Below, one piece after another: positions 56,334 through 64,000 of a DNA stretch of 64,000 nucleotides. The stretch is from positions 930,001 through 994,000 of the forward strand of contig CAWBOK010000001.1 of NCBI GenBank assembly GCA_963790415.1. The letters are read 5' to 3'. A program made the translations under genes and the position numbers. A model generated the notes under the pieces. The model saw only the letters and a program-made list of their open reading frames with translations, ran no database searches and was not told where the DNA came from. This DNA is from JAJZQZ01 sp963790415. GTDB lineage: Bacteria; Actinomycetota; Thermoleophilia; RBG-16-64-13. Position 1 is the first letter of the stretch, and each line of letters starts with the position of its first letter.

Positions 56334-57543
56334 ATGAAAGAATCACACGTGGAACGGACGACATTTCTGCCCTTTGCGCGCCCGGATATCGGGCCCGCTG
56401 AGATAGACGCTGTCCGGCGGGTGCTCGAGAGCGGCTGGATAACCACCGGCCCCGAGACGGCTCGATTCGAGACGGAGTTCCGCACCTATGCGGGCGCAAG
56501 CAACGCCGTCGCGGTGAACTCGTGCACTGCCGCTCTGCACCTGGGTCTGGAGGCCATGGGCGTCGGCGAAGGCGACGAGGTGATCACGACACCGTACACC
56601 TTCGCCTCCACCGGCGAGGTCATCCGCTACCTCAGAGGCATCCCCGTCTTCGTGGACGTCGAGCCCGACACGCTCAATCTGGACCCCGTCAGGGTTGCAG
56701 CCGCAGTCTCGTCCCGCACGAAGGTGATACTGCCGGTCCATTTCGCCGGCCGGCCGGCGGGTCTCGACCGCCTGTATGCCATCGCCGACCGACACCGCCT
56801 CTCTGTCCTCGAGGATTGCGCTCATTCCCTCCCCGCCCGTCACAACGGTTGCCTGATCGGGGCGGACCTCGACCGAACCAGCGTACCCCTCGATCGCCGC
56901 CCACGCCACGTGCTTCAGCTTCTACGCCACCAAGACCCTCACCACGGGTGAGGGCGGCATGCTCTGCACCGACAGCAGGCCCGTGGCGGACAGGGCTCGT
57001 GTGATGGCGCTGCACGGCATGTCCCTCGACGCCTGGAAGCGGTATTCAGAGTCGGGCTCCTGGTACTACGAACTCGTCGCGCCCGGCTTCAAGTACAACA
57101 TGACGGACACGGCGGCCGCCATCGGCGTGGTGCAGCTGACCAGACTCGAGACCATGTGGGAACAGCGATGCAGACTCGCCGACTTCTATACGGAGGCCCT
57201 CAAAGACTGTCCCGAGCTCGAAGTGCCGCGGGGGGCACCGCGCGGGAGCCATGCGTGGCACCTCTACCCGTTGCGCCTCCGGCTGGACCGCCTCCGTATC
57301 GATCGGGCCGGCTTCGTGGAGGAGTTGAAGGCGCGGAATATCGGCACCAGCGTGCACTTCATACCTCTTCATCTTCACCCCTACTACCGCGACCTCTACG
57401 GATATCAGCCCCAGGACTTCCCGGTGGCCTATGGGGAGTATCTGCGCGAGCTTTCGTTGCCGATCTACAGCAGGATGACCGTTCAGGACGCCGGGGATGT
57501 CACACGGGCGGTGCTCGACATAGTCGCACGCCATCGGACGTGA
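56334..57543 (+). CDS. DegT/DnrJ/EryC1 sugar aminotransferase, one frameshift
   Basis: About 402 aa. LPFARPDIGPAEIDAVRRVL, WITTGPETARFETEFRTYAG, VAVNSCTAALHLGLEAMGVG, VITTPYTFASTGEVIRYL, VLEDCAHSLPARHNG (PLP Asp). A shift near 56895 leads to SIAAHATCFSFYATKTLTTG with the catalytic Lys, then YNMTDTAAAIGVVQLTRLE and IPLHLHPYYRDLYGYQP. Resembles ArnB/PseC-type enzymes acting on UDP-4-keto sugars. ATG 56334 follows AGAGGA. It supplies an amino sugar for this locus. Confidence 0.88.
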
Positions 57544-57555
57544 TCGGGCGGCGGC

Positions 57556-58212
57556 GTGGACACGAGCCCCGCGGACGGTAGCCGCATGCACAGCCACCAC
57601 GCCGACGCCAGGAGAGTATCCGACGTAGTCCTCGCCGGTCTGGGCCTGTTGGTACTCGCCCCCTTTCTGTGTGGCGTCGCGCTTCTCATCATGATCAGAT
57701 CTGGGCGACCCGTCATGCATGTGGCGACGCGCATCGGGCTGGGCGGTCGGCCGTTCCCCCTCTACAAGTTCAGGACGATGGTCGCGGGCGCGGCGGCGGC
57801 GGGACCCGCCGTCACCGTCAAGGGAGATCCGCGGGTGACTCCCCTCGGGCGGATACTGCGCCGCTACAAGCTCGACGAGCTTCCCCAGCTGGTCAACGTG
57901 GTGAAGGGAGACATGAGCCTTGTCGGCCCGCGACCCGAGGATCCCACGTACGTTCGGCTCTACACGCCCGCACAGCGCCAGATCCTCTCCATCAAACCCG
58001 GCATCACGAGCGTGGCTTCGCTGCGCTACCGAAGCGAAGAGGACCTGCTCGAAGGGCCCGAATGGGAGGAACGGTACGTACACCAGATCATGCCCACGAA
58101 GGTGAGGATGGAGATAGACCATGCGTGCACACGAACCCTACACGGTGATCTCGCTCTTGTGCTGCGTACCGTGATGAGGCTGCTCCAAGACAGACGCACG
58201 TCCACAGCGTAG
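57556..58212 (+). CDS. Initiating sugar (phosphoglycosyl) transferase
   Basis: 218 aa. Transfers a sugar-1-phosphate to undecaprenyl phosphate, the first step of repeat-unit assembly. One membrane helix (VSDVVLAGLGLLVLAPFLCG), then PFPLYKFRTMVAGAAAAG, RILRRYKLDELPQLVNVVKG and DMSLVGPRPEDPTYVRLY, with the catalytic Asp-Glu pair in DELPQL. Short, single-span PglC/WcaJ-core type. GTG 57556 or ATG 57586 could be the start; the membrane helix is close to both. Confidence 0.88.
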   Translation: MDTSPADGSRMHSHHADARRVSDVVLAGLGLLVLAPFLCGVALLIMIRSGRPVMHVATRIGLGGRPFPLYKFRTMVAGAAAAGPAVTVKGDPRVTPLGRILRRYKLDELPQLVNVVKGDMSLVGPRPEDPTYVRLYTPAQRQILSIKPGITSVASLRYRSEEDLLEGPEWEERYVHQIMPTKVRMEIDHACTRTLHGDLALVLRTVMRLLQDRRTSTA

Positions 58213-58224
58213 ACCGATAAAGCG

Positions 58225-58233
58225 TGCTACAAA
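58225..58233 (+). promoter_or_regulatory. Extended -10 box before ligase gene
   Basis: TGCTACAAA. Transcription would begin near 58240, 3 bases before the ATG at 58243, so again almost leaderless. Confidence 0.4.
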
Positions 58234-58242
58234 CACCGAAGC

Positions 58243-59460
58243 ATGACAGTCCGCAGATACACCTTCTATCTCCTCCTTGCGTTCGTCTTCAGCCTGCCGT
58301 GGCAGAACGCTTTCTCCATCGGCGGTAGCAGGACGCTCAGCAGTCTGATGGGAGTGGTCGTGGTGTGGCTGACCCTATCCGTGGTCCTCGCCGAGTGGCG
58401 ACTAGCCAGGCCCACGGGGCTCTTGATCACGATGATCCTCTTCTGCGCGTGGCAGTTCAGCACGATCCTCTGGAGCATCGACCCCGCACTGACTCAAGGC
58501 CGGGCGATCAGAGTGATCCAGCTCGTCGCAATGGTGTGGGTGATAGGAGAGCTGGCTGAGTCCGAGCAGCAACGGCGGTCTTTGATGCAGGCGTTCGTCG
58601 TCGGATGCTTCGTGGTCATTGCCGCGGTCGTGCAGTCCTATGGCTCCGGCGTGCCTATCGAAGGTTACCGATACTCACCCCTGCAGTTCAGCTTGAATGA
58701 GACGGCCGACACCCTCGCGTTGGGGATCGCCATGGCACTGATACTGCTCACACACAGCAAGACCAGGGTCTTGTCCTGGGTGAACATGGCGTTCATCCCG
58801 CTGGCCGTCTTCGCCGTGATCCTTACCGCTTCGAGGAGTGGTTTCGTTGCTACGTGCCTCGCGCTGGTCGGAGTGCCTTTCGTACTCCGTGCGACGAAAC
58901 CCGTCTACCGCGTCGTGTGGGTGGCCTTGATCCTTGGGGTGTTCGCCTTCTTGTTCTTCGGTATGCCGAGCAACAGCAGCCTCCAAGAGAACCTGCGGCG
59001 GGTCACGTTCTCGCAGGAGACGGAGACCGTCCGGACGATGACCGGCCGAACTGACATCTGGGCCGCCGCGTTCAGCGTCCTGCGCGAGCACCCCGCGGTG
59101 GGGATCGGCGCGGGGACCTTCGCCACGGGGGTCGCTTCTCGGTTGGACAGGGCCCGCTCTCCCCACAATCTGTTCGTCTCGGTCGCCGTGGAGACCGGAT
59201 TGGTCGGCCTGTTCTTCCTTTGTGCGGTGCTAGTCTCCTCACTTGTCCCCGCCATCCGCGGACCGAGCGACACGAAGGCTCTGTATCTCGTGCTGTTCGC
59301 CGTCCTATTCGCGACGGCTCTGGTGGCCAACGTCGACACGAGCAAGGTGCTCTGGTTCGGTCTTGCCTTGTTGTCTTTGGCCGGCCGCGAACCGGTCCTC
59401 CAGCATTCCGAGACCGACGCGTACACGAGCGAGCCGCTCACCCCTCTCCCGCATGGATAG
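58243..59460 (+). CDS. O-antigen ligase/polymerase family protein
   Basis: 405 aa, about twelve predicted spans. The Wzy_C/ligase hallmarks are LTASRSGFVATCLALVGVPF, GRTDIWAAAFSVLREHPAVG and SPHNLFVSVAVETGLVGLFF, with the loop His in SPHN. In a Wzx-containing locus it is the likely repeat-unit polymerase (Wzy) or a ligase. Uninterrupted, good quality sequence. Its stop overlaps the next start by 8 bases. Confidence 0.85.
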   Translation: MTVRRYTFYLLLAFVFSLPWQNAFSIGGSRTLSSLMGVVVVWLTLSVVLAEWRLARPTGLLITMILFCAWQFSTILWSIDPALTQGRAIRVIQLVAMVWVIGELAESEQQRRSLMQAFVVGCFVVIAAVVQSYGSGVPIEGYRYSPLQFSLNETADTLALGIAMALILLTHSKTRVLSWVNMAFIPLAVFAVILTASRSGFVATCLALVGVPFVLRATKPVYRVVWVALILGVFAFLFFGMPSNSSLQENLRRVTFSQETETVRTMTGRTDIWAAAFSVLREHPAVGIGAGTFATGVASRLDRARSPHNLFVSVAVETGLVGLFFLCAVLVSSLVPAIRGPSDTKALYLVLFAVLFATALVANVDTSKVLWFGLALLSLAGREPVLQHSETDAYTSEPLTPLPHG

Positions 59461-60592
59461 ATCGAACACGAGCATCTGCTTTCTGGCCGGCACGCTCGTC
59501 AACGACGGAGCCGAACGCCAACTCGTCTACATGCTCAAGGCGTTGCTGGATGCGCCGGTGCGATGTCGGGTCATGTGTCTCACGGAGGGCGAGGCACTTG
59601 AGGAAGACGTGCGCGGACTGGGCGTACCGATCGAGTTCGTGGGAGCCAGGCCGTCCCGGCTGACCCGGCTCGCCACCATCGTGAGCTCGCTGCGCCGAGA
59701 CCCCGCCGACATCGTGCAGTCCTCCCACTTCTACACCAACCTCTACGCGACGCTGGCCGCGCGGGCGACCGGCGCCGCCGGCATCGGCGCCATCCGCAAC
59801 GATCTCATCAGCGAGCTGGAGGCGAACGGCGCCTTCGGGTGGGGGCAGCTGATGCTGCCGCAGTTCCTCGTGGCGAACTCACGCATCGCCTGCGAGCGGG
59901 CCATACGTCGCGGTCGCTCGGCCTCTCGGGTGCATCTGGTGGAGAACGCGGTGGACATGGATCGGTTCACGACACGGTCGCGCGATGACGGGCTCCGGTA
60001 TCCCCGGTCCATCCGCCTGCTCTCGGTGAACAGGCTGGTGCCCCAGAAGCGCGTCGACCGCTTTCTGCGGCTGGTCAAAGAAGTGACCGCCCGCCTGCCG
60101 GAATGGACTGTCGAAGCGCGCATCGCCGGTGACGGACCCCTCGCCGCCGACCTGGAACAGATGGCCAGGTCTCTGGGCCTTGCTGCCGAACGGGTCGTCT
60201 TCACGGGAAGGGTCGCCGACCCGGTGCCGCTCTACCAATGGGCCGACCTGCTCGTCCTCACGTCGGACAACGAAGGGACGCCCAACGTGGTCATCGAGGC
60301 CATGGCGACGGGGCTCCCGGTCGTCGCCACCGCGGTGGGCGGCACCCCGGCCCTCGTGACCCTAGGGGGCGGGCTCCTGGTCGAGCCGCACGACGAGGCC
60401 GCTCTAGTGCGGGCCGTGACCGGTCTGATCCTCGACCCGAGCGCCCGCAGCCGCATGGGACAGGCCGGTCATCGACAGGTGGCTGCCGGGCGATCCATCC
60501 CCGCCCTTCGGCGGCGCCTCCGTACCGTGCACCGTCAGACCTTGGGTGCTTCCCGGGCGGCAGCCTCTCGGAACCCACGGCGAATCGGATAG
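59453..60592 (+). CDS. Family 4 glycosyltransferase
   Basis: 379 aa. SICFLAGTLVNDGAERQLVY with DIVQSSHFYTNLYATLAARA, then RLLSVNRLVPQKRVDRFLRL, ARIAGDGPLAADLEQMARSL, VVFTGRVADPVPLYQWADLL and SDNEGTPNVVIEAMATGLPV (GT4 signature). The nearly universal 'V.TGR..DP...Y..ADL' pattern gives good confidence. Starts inside the ligase gene's end. Its last 58 bases overlap the convergent deacetylase gene, so the arginine-rich tail may be dispensable. Confidence 0.87.
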   Translation: MDRSNTSICFLAGTLVNDGAERQLVYMLKALLDAPVRCRVMCLTEGEALEEDVRGLGVPIEFVGARPSRLTRLATIVSSLRRDPADIVQSSHFYTNLYATLAARATGAAGIGAIRNDLISELEANGAFGWGQLMLPQFLVANSRIACERAIRRGRSASRVHLVENAVDMDRFTTRSRDDGLRYPRSIRLLSVNRLVPQKRVDRFLRLVKEVTARLPEWTVEARIAGDGPLAADLEQMARSLGLAAERVVFTGRVADPVPLYQWADLLVLTSDNEGTPNVVIEAMATGLPVVATAVGGTPALVTLGGGLLVEPHDEAALVRAVTGLILDPSARSRMGQAGHRQVAAGRSIPALRRRLRTVHRQTLGASRAAASRNPRRIG

Positions 60593-61473
60593 TAGGCGCG
60601 GCCTGTGCCGTCCGGATTGACCAAGGAACCGGACACTGTCGCAAGTGCGACCTTCAGGAGGATATGCCTGCGATCGGACGATCCGTAGAGCTGTACGCGT
60701 GGCAGGCACCAGAGCGGAGTGTGACGGTCGACCCAGGTCGGGTCCGTGGTCATCACCGTCGTCGCCCCGCACGCGGCGGCGTGCCGGCAGAGTTGCGCGT
60801 CATGATTGCCGTTGGGGAAGGCGAAGCTGCGACAGGGCTCGCCCAACTCGCGGCCGACGCGGGCCAGGCTGTCTTCGATCTCGCGGAACGCGGTCTCCCT
60901 CGATTCACGGGTCAGGATGGCGTGACTGGCGCCGTGAGCACCGATTGCGAACCCCTGGTCCGCCAGCCGCCGGGCTTCATCCCAGGACATCGCCTGGACG
61001 GCTTCGGACATAGGCACCGACGCACCGCACTGCTCGATCTCGCGTCGCAGGCGGTCCATGCGGACCCCGTGCGGAAGTCCTTTCAGCGTGTCGCGCTCGA
61101 GACCGGGGGGTACCGCATCGAGCCGCTCCATCAGGGCATCGTAGGTGTCGAACCACAAGGGCTCGTTCTGCGACAGGAAGTCGCTGACCACGTAGAAGAC
61201 GGCAGGCACACCTAGTGCCCGCAACGTCGGCGCAGTGACGGTGGCATTGCTCTTCTTGCCATCGTCGAACGTCAGCAGACAGAAGGGGGTGCGCCGTGGG
61301 CTCTCGAGCCGAGCGGGAAGATCATCCAAGGCGATGAACTCGAACCAGCGGGACAGCGAGTCCACGAGGAGGACGGTCTCGTCGCGCCCAAGGGTGTGCT
61401 CGTTGATGATGACGCCTGCCCGGCCGGCGGCTCGGGCAATGCCGGCCACTATGCGGAGGTCGAGTGCGGCCAT
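60535..61473 (-). CDS. Polysaccharide deacetylase (NodB/CE4)
   Basis: 312 aa. FCLLTFDDGKKSNATVTAPT is NodB motif 1 (Asp-Asp), GFAIGAHGASHAILTRESRE is motif 2 with the two metal-binding His residues, and RSFAFPNGNHDAQLCRHAAA a motif 3 variant. It removes acetyl groups from N-acetylated glycans. ATG 61473 is preferred; a TTG at 61557 would add 28 basic residues. It is the only minus-strand gene among the + strand glycan genes here. Confidence 0.84.
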   Translation of the reverse strand: MAALDLRIVAGIARAAGRAGVIINEHTLGRDETVLLVDSLSRWFEFIALDDLPARLESPRRTPFCLLTFDDGKKSNATVTAPTLRALGVPAVFYVVSDFLSQNEPLWFDTYDALMERLDAVPPGLERDTLKGLPHGVRMDRLRREIEQCGASVPMSEAVQAMSWDEARRLADQGFAIGAHGASHAILTRESRETAFREIEDSLARVGRELGEPCRSFAFPNGNHDAQLCRHAAACGATTVMTTDPTWVDRHTPLWCLPRVQLYGSSDRRHILLKVALATVSGSLVNPDGTGRAYYPIRRGFREAAAREAPKV

Positions 61474-61629
61474 GAGGTGAGACGCCTGCCTGTCTAGTCG
61501 CCGTGTCGCCCAGTCGAGTCGTGCGTGCCGCGACGGTGGCGGAACGTTTCGACTCAATCAGCCGGGGCACCGAGCCGATAAGATACAACAGTAGGCGAAA
61601 CGGAAGAAGAGAGTGATGGAGCGCAAGGC

Positions 61630-62319
61630 GTGAGCAACGAACCCGGAAGACCGCTGGTAATCGAGATCATCGGTCCGGCAGGCACGGGAAAATCCACCAT
61701 CGCCGACGCACTCGCCGAGCGAAGACATGACGTGCTGGTGGCCCTTCCGCCCGACCCCCGTTCAGTGCGGAGTCTGCCATTCTACGCCCGGCATCTGGTG
61801 GCGTCGCTCCCTATTCTCACTCGCATGGGGCGCCCTACTGTCCGCGAGGGCTACAGTTTCCGTGAGCCGATCGCGTCGGTCGTCGTTCTCAACAGTTGGT
61901 ATACCAAGCTGGCCCAGCAGACTCCCCACCGGTGCGGTCTGATCGTACTTGACCAAGGCCCGCTGTATCTTCTCGCTGAGTTGTATGGGCGAGGTCCGAT
62001 CGGCCTCCTTCGTCAAACCCAGTGGTGGGACCAGATGTATCGCCGGTATGCTGAGGTGTTGGACTGTGTCGTCCAACTGGACGCGGACGACGCCCTTCTG
62101 ATCCCGCGGATACGCGAGCGAGACATGCACCATCGAGTCAAACGGATGGCCGATACCGACGGAAGGCGTTTCCTCGCGCGGTGGCGAGGGTCGCTGAGCT
62201 ACACTCTGGCGAGGCTCGTCGACCACCCCCGGGGCCCAAGGGTCCTGCACCACGACACTTCCAGTTGCTCCCCTGAAGCTCTCGTGGACCTTCTCCTCCA
62301 GGAACTCTACGCTCCGTGA
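61630..62319 (+). CDS. P-loop kinase-like protein in glycan locus
   Basis: 229 aa. PLVIEIIGPAGTGKSTIADAL holds a Walker A (GPAGTGKS); LIVLDQGPLYLLAELYGRG is a lid/Walker B-like stretch and RDMHHRVKRMADTDGRRFL an arginine-rich lid. It resembles small-molecule (nucleoside or sugar) kinases, but I cannot name a substrate. GTG 61630 is 72 bases downstream of the divergent deacetylase's longest possible start. It is followed after 7 bases by the flippase gene, suggesting a linked transcription unit. Confidence 0.75.
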   Translation: MSNEPGRPLVIEIIGPAGTGKSTIADALAERRHDVLVALPPDPRSVRSLPFYARHLVASLPILTRMGRPTVREGYSFREPIASVVVLNSWYTKLAQQTPHRCGLIVLDQGPLYLLAELYGRGPIGLLRQTQWWDQMYRRYAEVLDCVVQLDADDALLIPRIRERDMHHRVKRMADTDGRRFLARWRGSLSYTLARLVDHPRGPRVLHHDTSSCSPEALVDLLLQELYAP

Positions 62320-62326
62320 TCCTGCA

Positions 62327-63940
62327 ATGCGGTGGATCGTGACGCTCGTTCGGTTCGTGCAAACGCGGCTGCCTCGCTCGCTGAGATCGCTGTTCGCGGA
62401 CACGAGCCTCACGAAGAAGGCCTCTCTGAACGCCGCCTCCTCGCTGCTCGACTATGGTGCGCGCCTCATCGTCGGATTCCTGCTGACCCCCGTGATGGTC
62501 TCGGGGCTGGGGAGTTACGCCTTCGGTATGTGGCAGATCGCCATGCGGAGCGTGGGCTACCTGTCACCCGCGGGCGGACGTCCAACCGAGGCGCTCAAGT
62601 GGTCGCTGGCCCACGGTCAATCGACGGTAGACGACGAACAAAGACGCACCTACGTGGGGAGTGCACTAGTCGTCTCGGTTCTCTTTCTCCCGCTCGTGCT
62701 GTGCTTGGGAGCTATCCTCGTATGGTTCATCCCGATCTGGTTCAAGGCGCCGCCCGCATATGTGTGGCCGATCCGGCTGGCGGTCGGGTTCCTCGTGCTG
62801 AACATGGCCATCACCAGCTTCGCCAGCATCCCTCAGTCGGTTCTACAGGGAGAGAATCTCGCCTACAAACGCATAGGGGTCTCCGTTCTCTTGGTGTTCG
62901 GCAGTGGCGGGCTGACTTTGCTCGCCCTCTACCTCGGCACGGGCATCGCGGGGGTCGCCGCGGTCGCGTTCGCCTACACGGTGCTCTCGGGCACCTTCTA
63001 CTTCGTTGTTGCCCGTCGGTATGCGCCCTGGTTCGGAGTCCGTTTTCCGCCGTTCCGCGAGACGCGTGCCTTCCTCGGCCTGAGCTTCTGGTTCATGATC
63101 TGGAACCTGGTGATGACCCTGATGGTGTCGAGTGATGTCATCATCCTCGGACTATTCGATTCCGTTCAACAGGCGGGCAACTACACCCTTACCAAGTACG
63201 CCCCGGAGACAGTCATCACGATCGTCGCGATGATCGTGTTCGGCGTCACCCCCGGATTAGGCGGCATCATCGGGTCAGGTGACAAGAGAAGAGCGGCCCG
63301 GATACGGGGAGAGATCATGAGCATGACTTGGCTGCTCGTCACCGCCCTGTGCACAACCGTCCTGCTGTGGAATCGGACTTTCATAGGACTCTGGGTCGGT
63401 GACCAGCACTACTTGGGAACTCTGGCCACCTTGCTTATCGTGCTGGTCGTGACCCAGTTCGTCCTGATCCGCAACGACGCCAACATAATCGACCTGACGT
63501 TGGATCTTCCTATCAAAGTCAGCCTCGGCCTTGGCTCGGCGACGTTGGGGATCGTGCTGGCAGCCATCCTGGTCGGTCGCTACGACCAAGGTGTCATCGG
63601 CCTGTCGGTAGGACTGCTGCTCGGTCGCTCCGTGTTGAGCGTCGCGTACCCGGCCATGATCGGACGGTTCCTCGGAGTCCCTCTCCGGTCACAGATCTTG
63701 GGCTCCGCGCGACCGGCGACGGTCACCGCAACTCTCTTCGCGCTTGCTGTCGCCGCAGACAGTGCCCGGGTGACCCACGCTCTGCCCTTCTCGCAGACGT
63801 GGGTGGGGTTCTTCGTCCTCGCCGGCCTCAGCTTCGGCGCTACGACGCTGATCGGGTACGGGGTCGGCTACACCCGACGGCAGCGGCAGGCGACGACACA
63901 TCGCGTACGCGTCCTCTTGGGGAGATCTCAGACTCCCTGA
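62327..63940 (+). CDS. wzx: Wzx-type polysaccharide flippase
   Basis: 537 aa with about 12-14 predicted spans (MOP superfamily). After a basic N-terminus comes LNAASSLLDYGARLIVGFLLT, then SGLGSYAFGMWQIAMRSVGY, IPQSVLQGENLAYKRIGV and YTLTKYAPETVITIVAMIVF; the pattern fits oligosaccharide flippases that move lipid-linked repeat units outward. ATG 62327. The last 60 bases of the window hold nothing recognisable. Confidence 0.87.
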   Translation: MRWIVTLVRFVQTRLPRSLRSLFADTSLTKKASLNAASSLLDYGARLIVGFLLTPVMVSGLGSYAFGMWQIAMRSVGYLSPAGGRPTEALKWSLAHGQSTVDDEQRRTYVGSALVVSVLFLPLVLCLGAILVWFIPIWFKAPPAYVWPIRLAVGFLVLNMAITSFASIPQSVLQGENLAYKRIGVSVLLVFGSGGLTLLALYLGTGIAGVAAVAFAYTVLSGTFYFVVARRYAPWFGVRFPPFRETRAFLGLSFWFMIWNLVMTLMVSSDVIILGLFDSVQQAGNYTLTKYAPETVITIVAMIVFGVTPGLGGIIGSGDKRRAARIRGEIMSMTWLLVTALCTTVLLWNRTFIGLWVGDQHYLGTLATLLIVLVVTQFVLIRNDANIIDLTLDLPIKVSLGLGSATLGIVLAAILVGRYDQGVIGLSVGLLLGRSVLSVAYPAMIGRFLGVPLRSQILGSARPATVTATLFALAVAADSARVTHALPFSQTWVGFFVLAGLSFGATTLIGYGVGYTRRQRQATTHRVRVLLGRSQTP

Positions 63941-64000
63941 TCCAGTGAGGCGCGGGCCCTCGCGACAAAGAGGGACTCCGCGACCTCACGTGTGCGTGCC

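Noticed and set aside
1..64000. CRISPR arrays, rRNA or tRNA genes, phage integrase or attachment sites
   Set aside because: I read for regularly spaced repeats, conserved rRNA and tRNA stems and integrase motifs and found none.

Overview
The window is GC-rich bacterial chromosome, most likely from an uncultured Actinomycetota-like lineage. The hints are threonine-rich linkers, SLH-anchored secreted proteins, zinc-ribbon membrane proteins, and many start codons lying directly behind an extended -10 box. No rRNA, tRNA or CRISPR array was seen, so the placement is inference. Genes are tightly packed, with ATGA, GTGA and TGATG overlaps.

Layout. 0-5.3 kb: two ABC exporters around a DUF2079 membrane protein. 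5.3-18.3 kb: cell envelope genes (amidase, UDP-sugar dehydrogenase, zinc-ribbon membrane proteins, an SPFH protein, two secreted proteins sharing an SLH module, a TPR protein and an O-antigen ligase) plus three copies of a short inverted-repeat element. 18.3-22.7 kb: toxin-antitoxin pairs and a predicted secreted Lon-type lipoprotein. 22.7-32.7 kb: glycosyltransferases and a dTDP-L-rhamnose operon (rmlA-C-B-D). 32.756-34.688 kb: a complete IS1634-type insertion sequence. 34.7-43.2 kb: acyltransferase, Wzm/Wzt exporter, GDP-deoxyhexose genes, VanZ-like protein and a UDP-HexNAc dehydrogenase. 43.2-48.9 kb: intact and decayed toxin-antitoxin genes. 49-63.9 kb: a polysaccharide locus with Wzz/tyrosine kinase, two O-antigen ligase/polymerase-type proteins, glycosyltransferases, initiating sugar transferase, deacetylase and Wzx flippase.

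Together the genes make nucleotide sugars (dTDP-rhamnose, GDP-6-deoxyhexoses, UDP-uronic acids, amino sugars), assemble them into glycans, and export them by both a Wzx/Wzy-type and a Wzm/Wzt-type route. Part of the window is dense in single-base frameshifts, mostly insertions in otherwise conserved genes (about ten in rmlA alone). These look like sequence errors, so broken genes are annotated at full length with the shifts noted. A different kind of damage, internal deletion, affects several toxin-antitoxin genes and looks like real decay.
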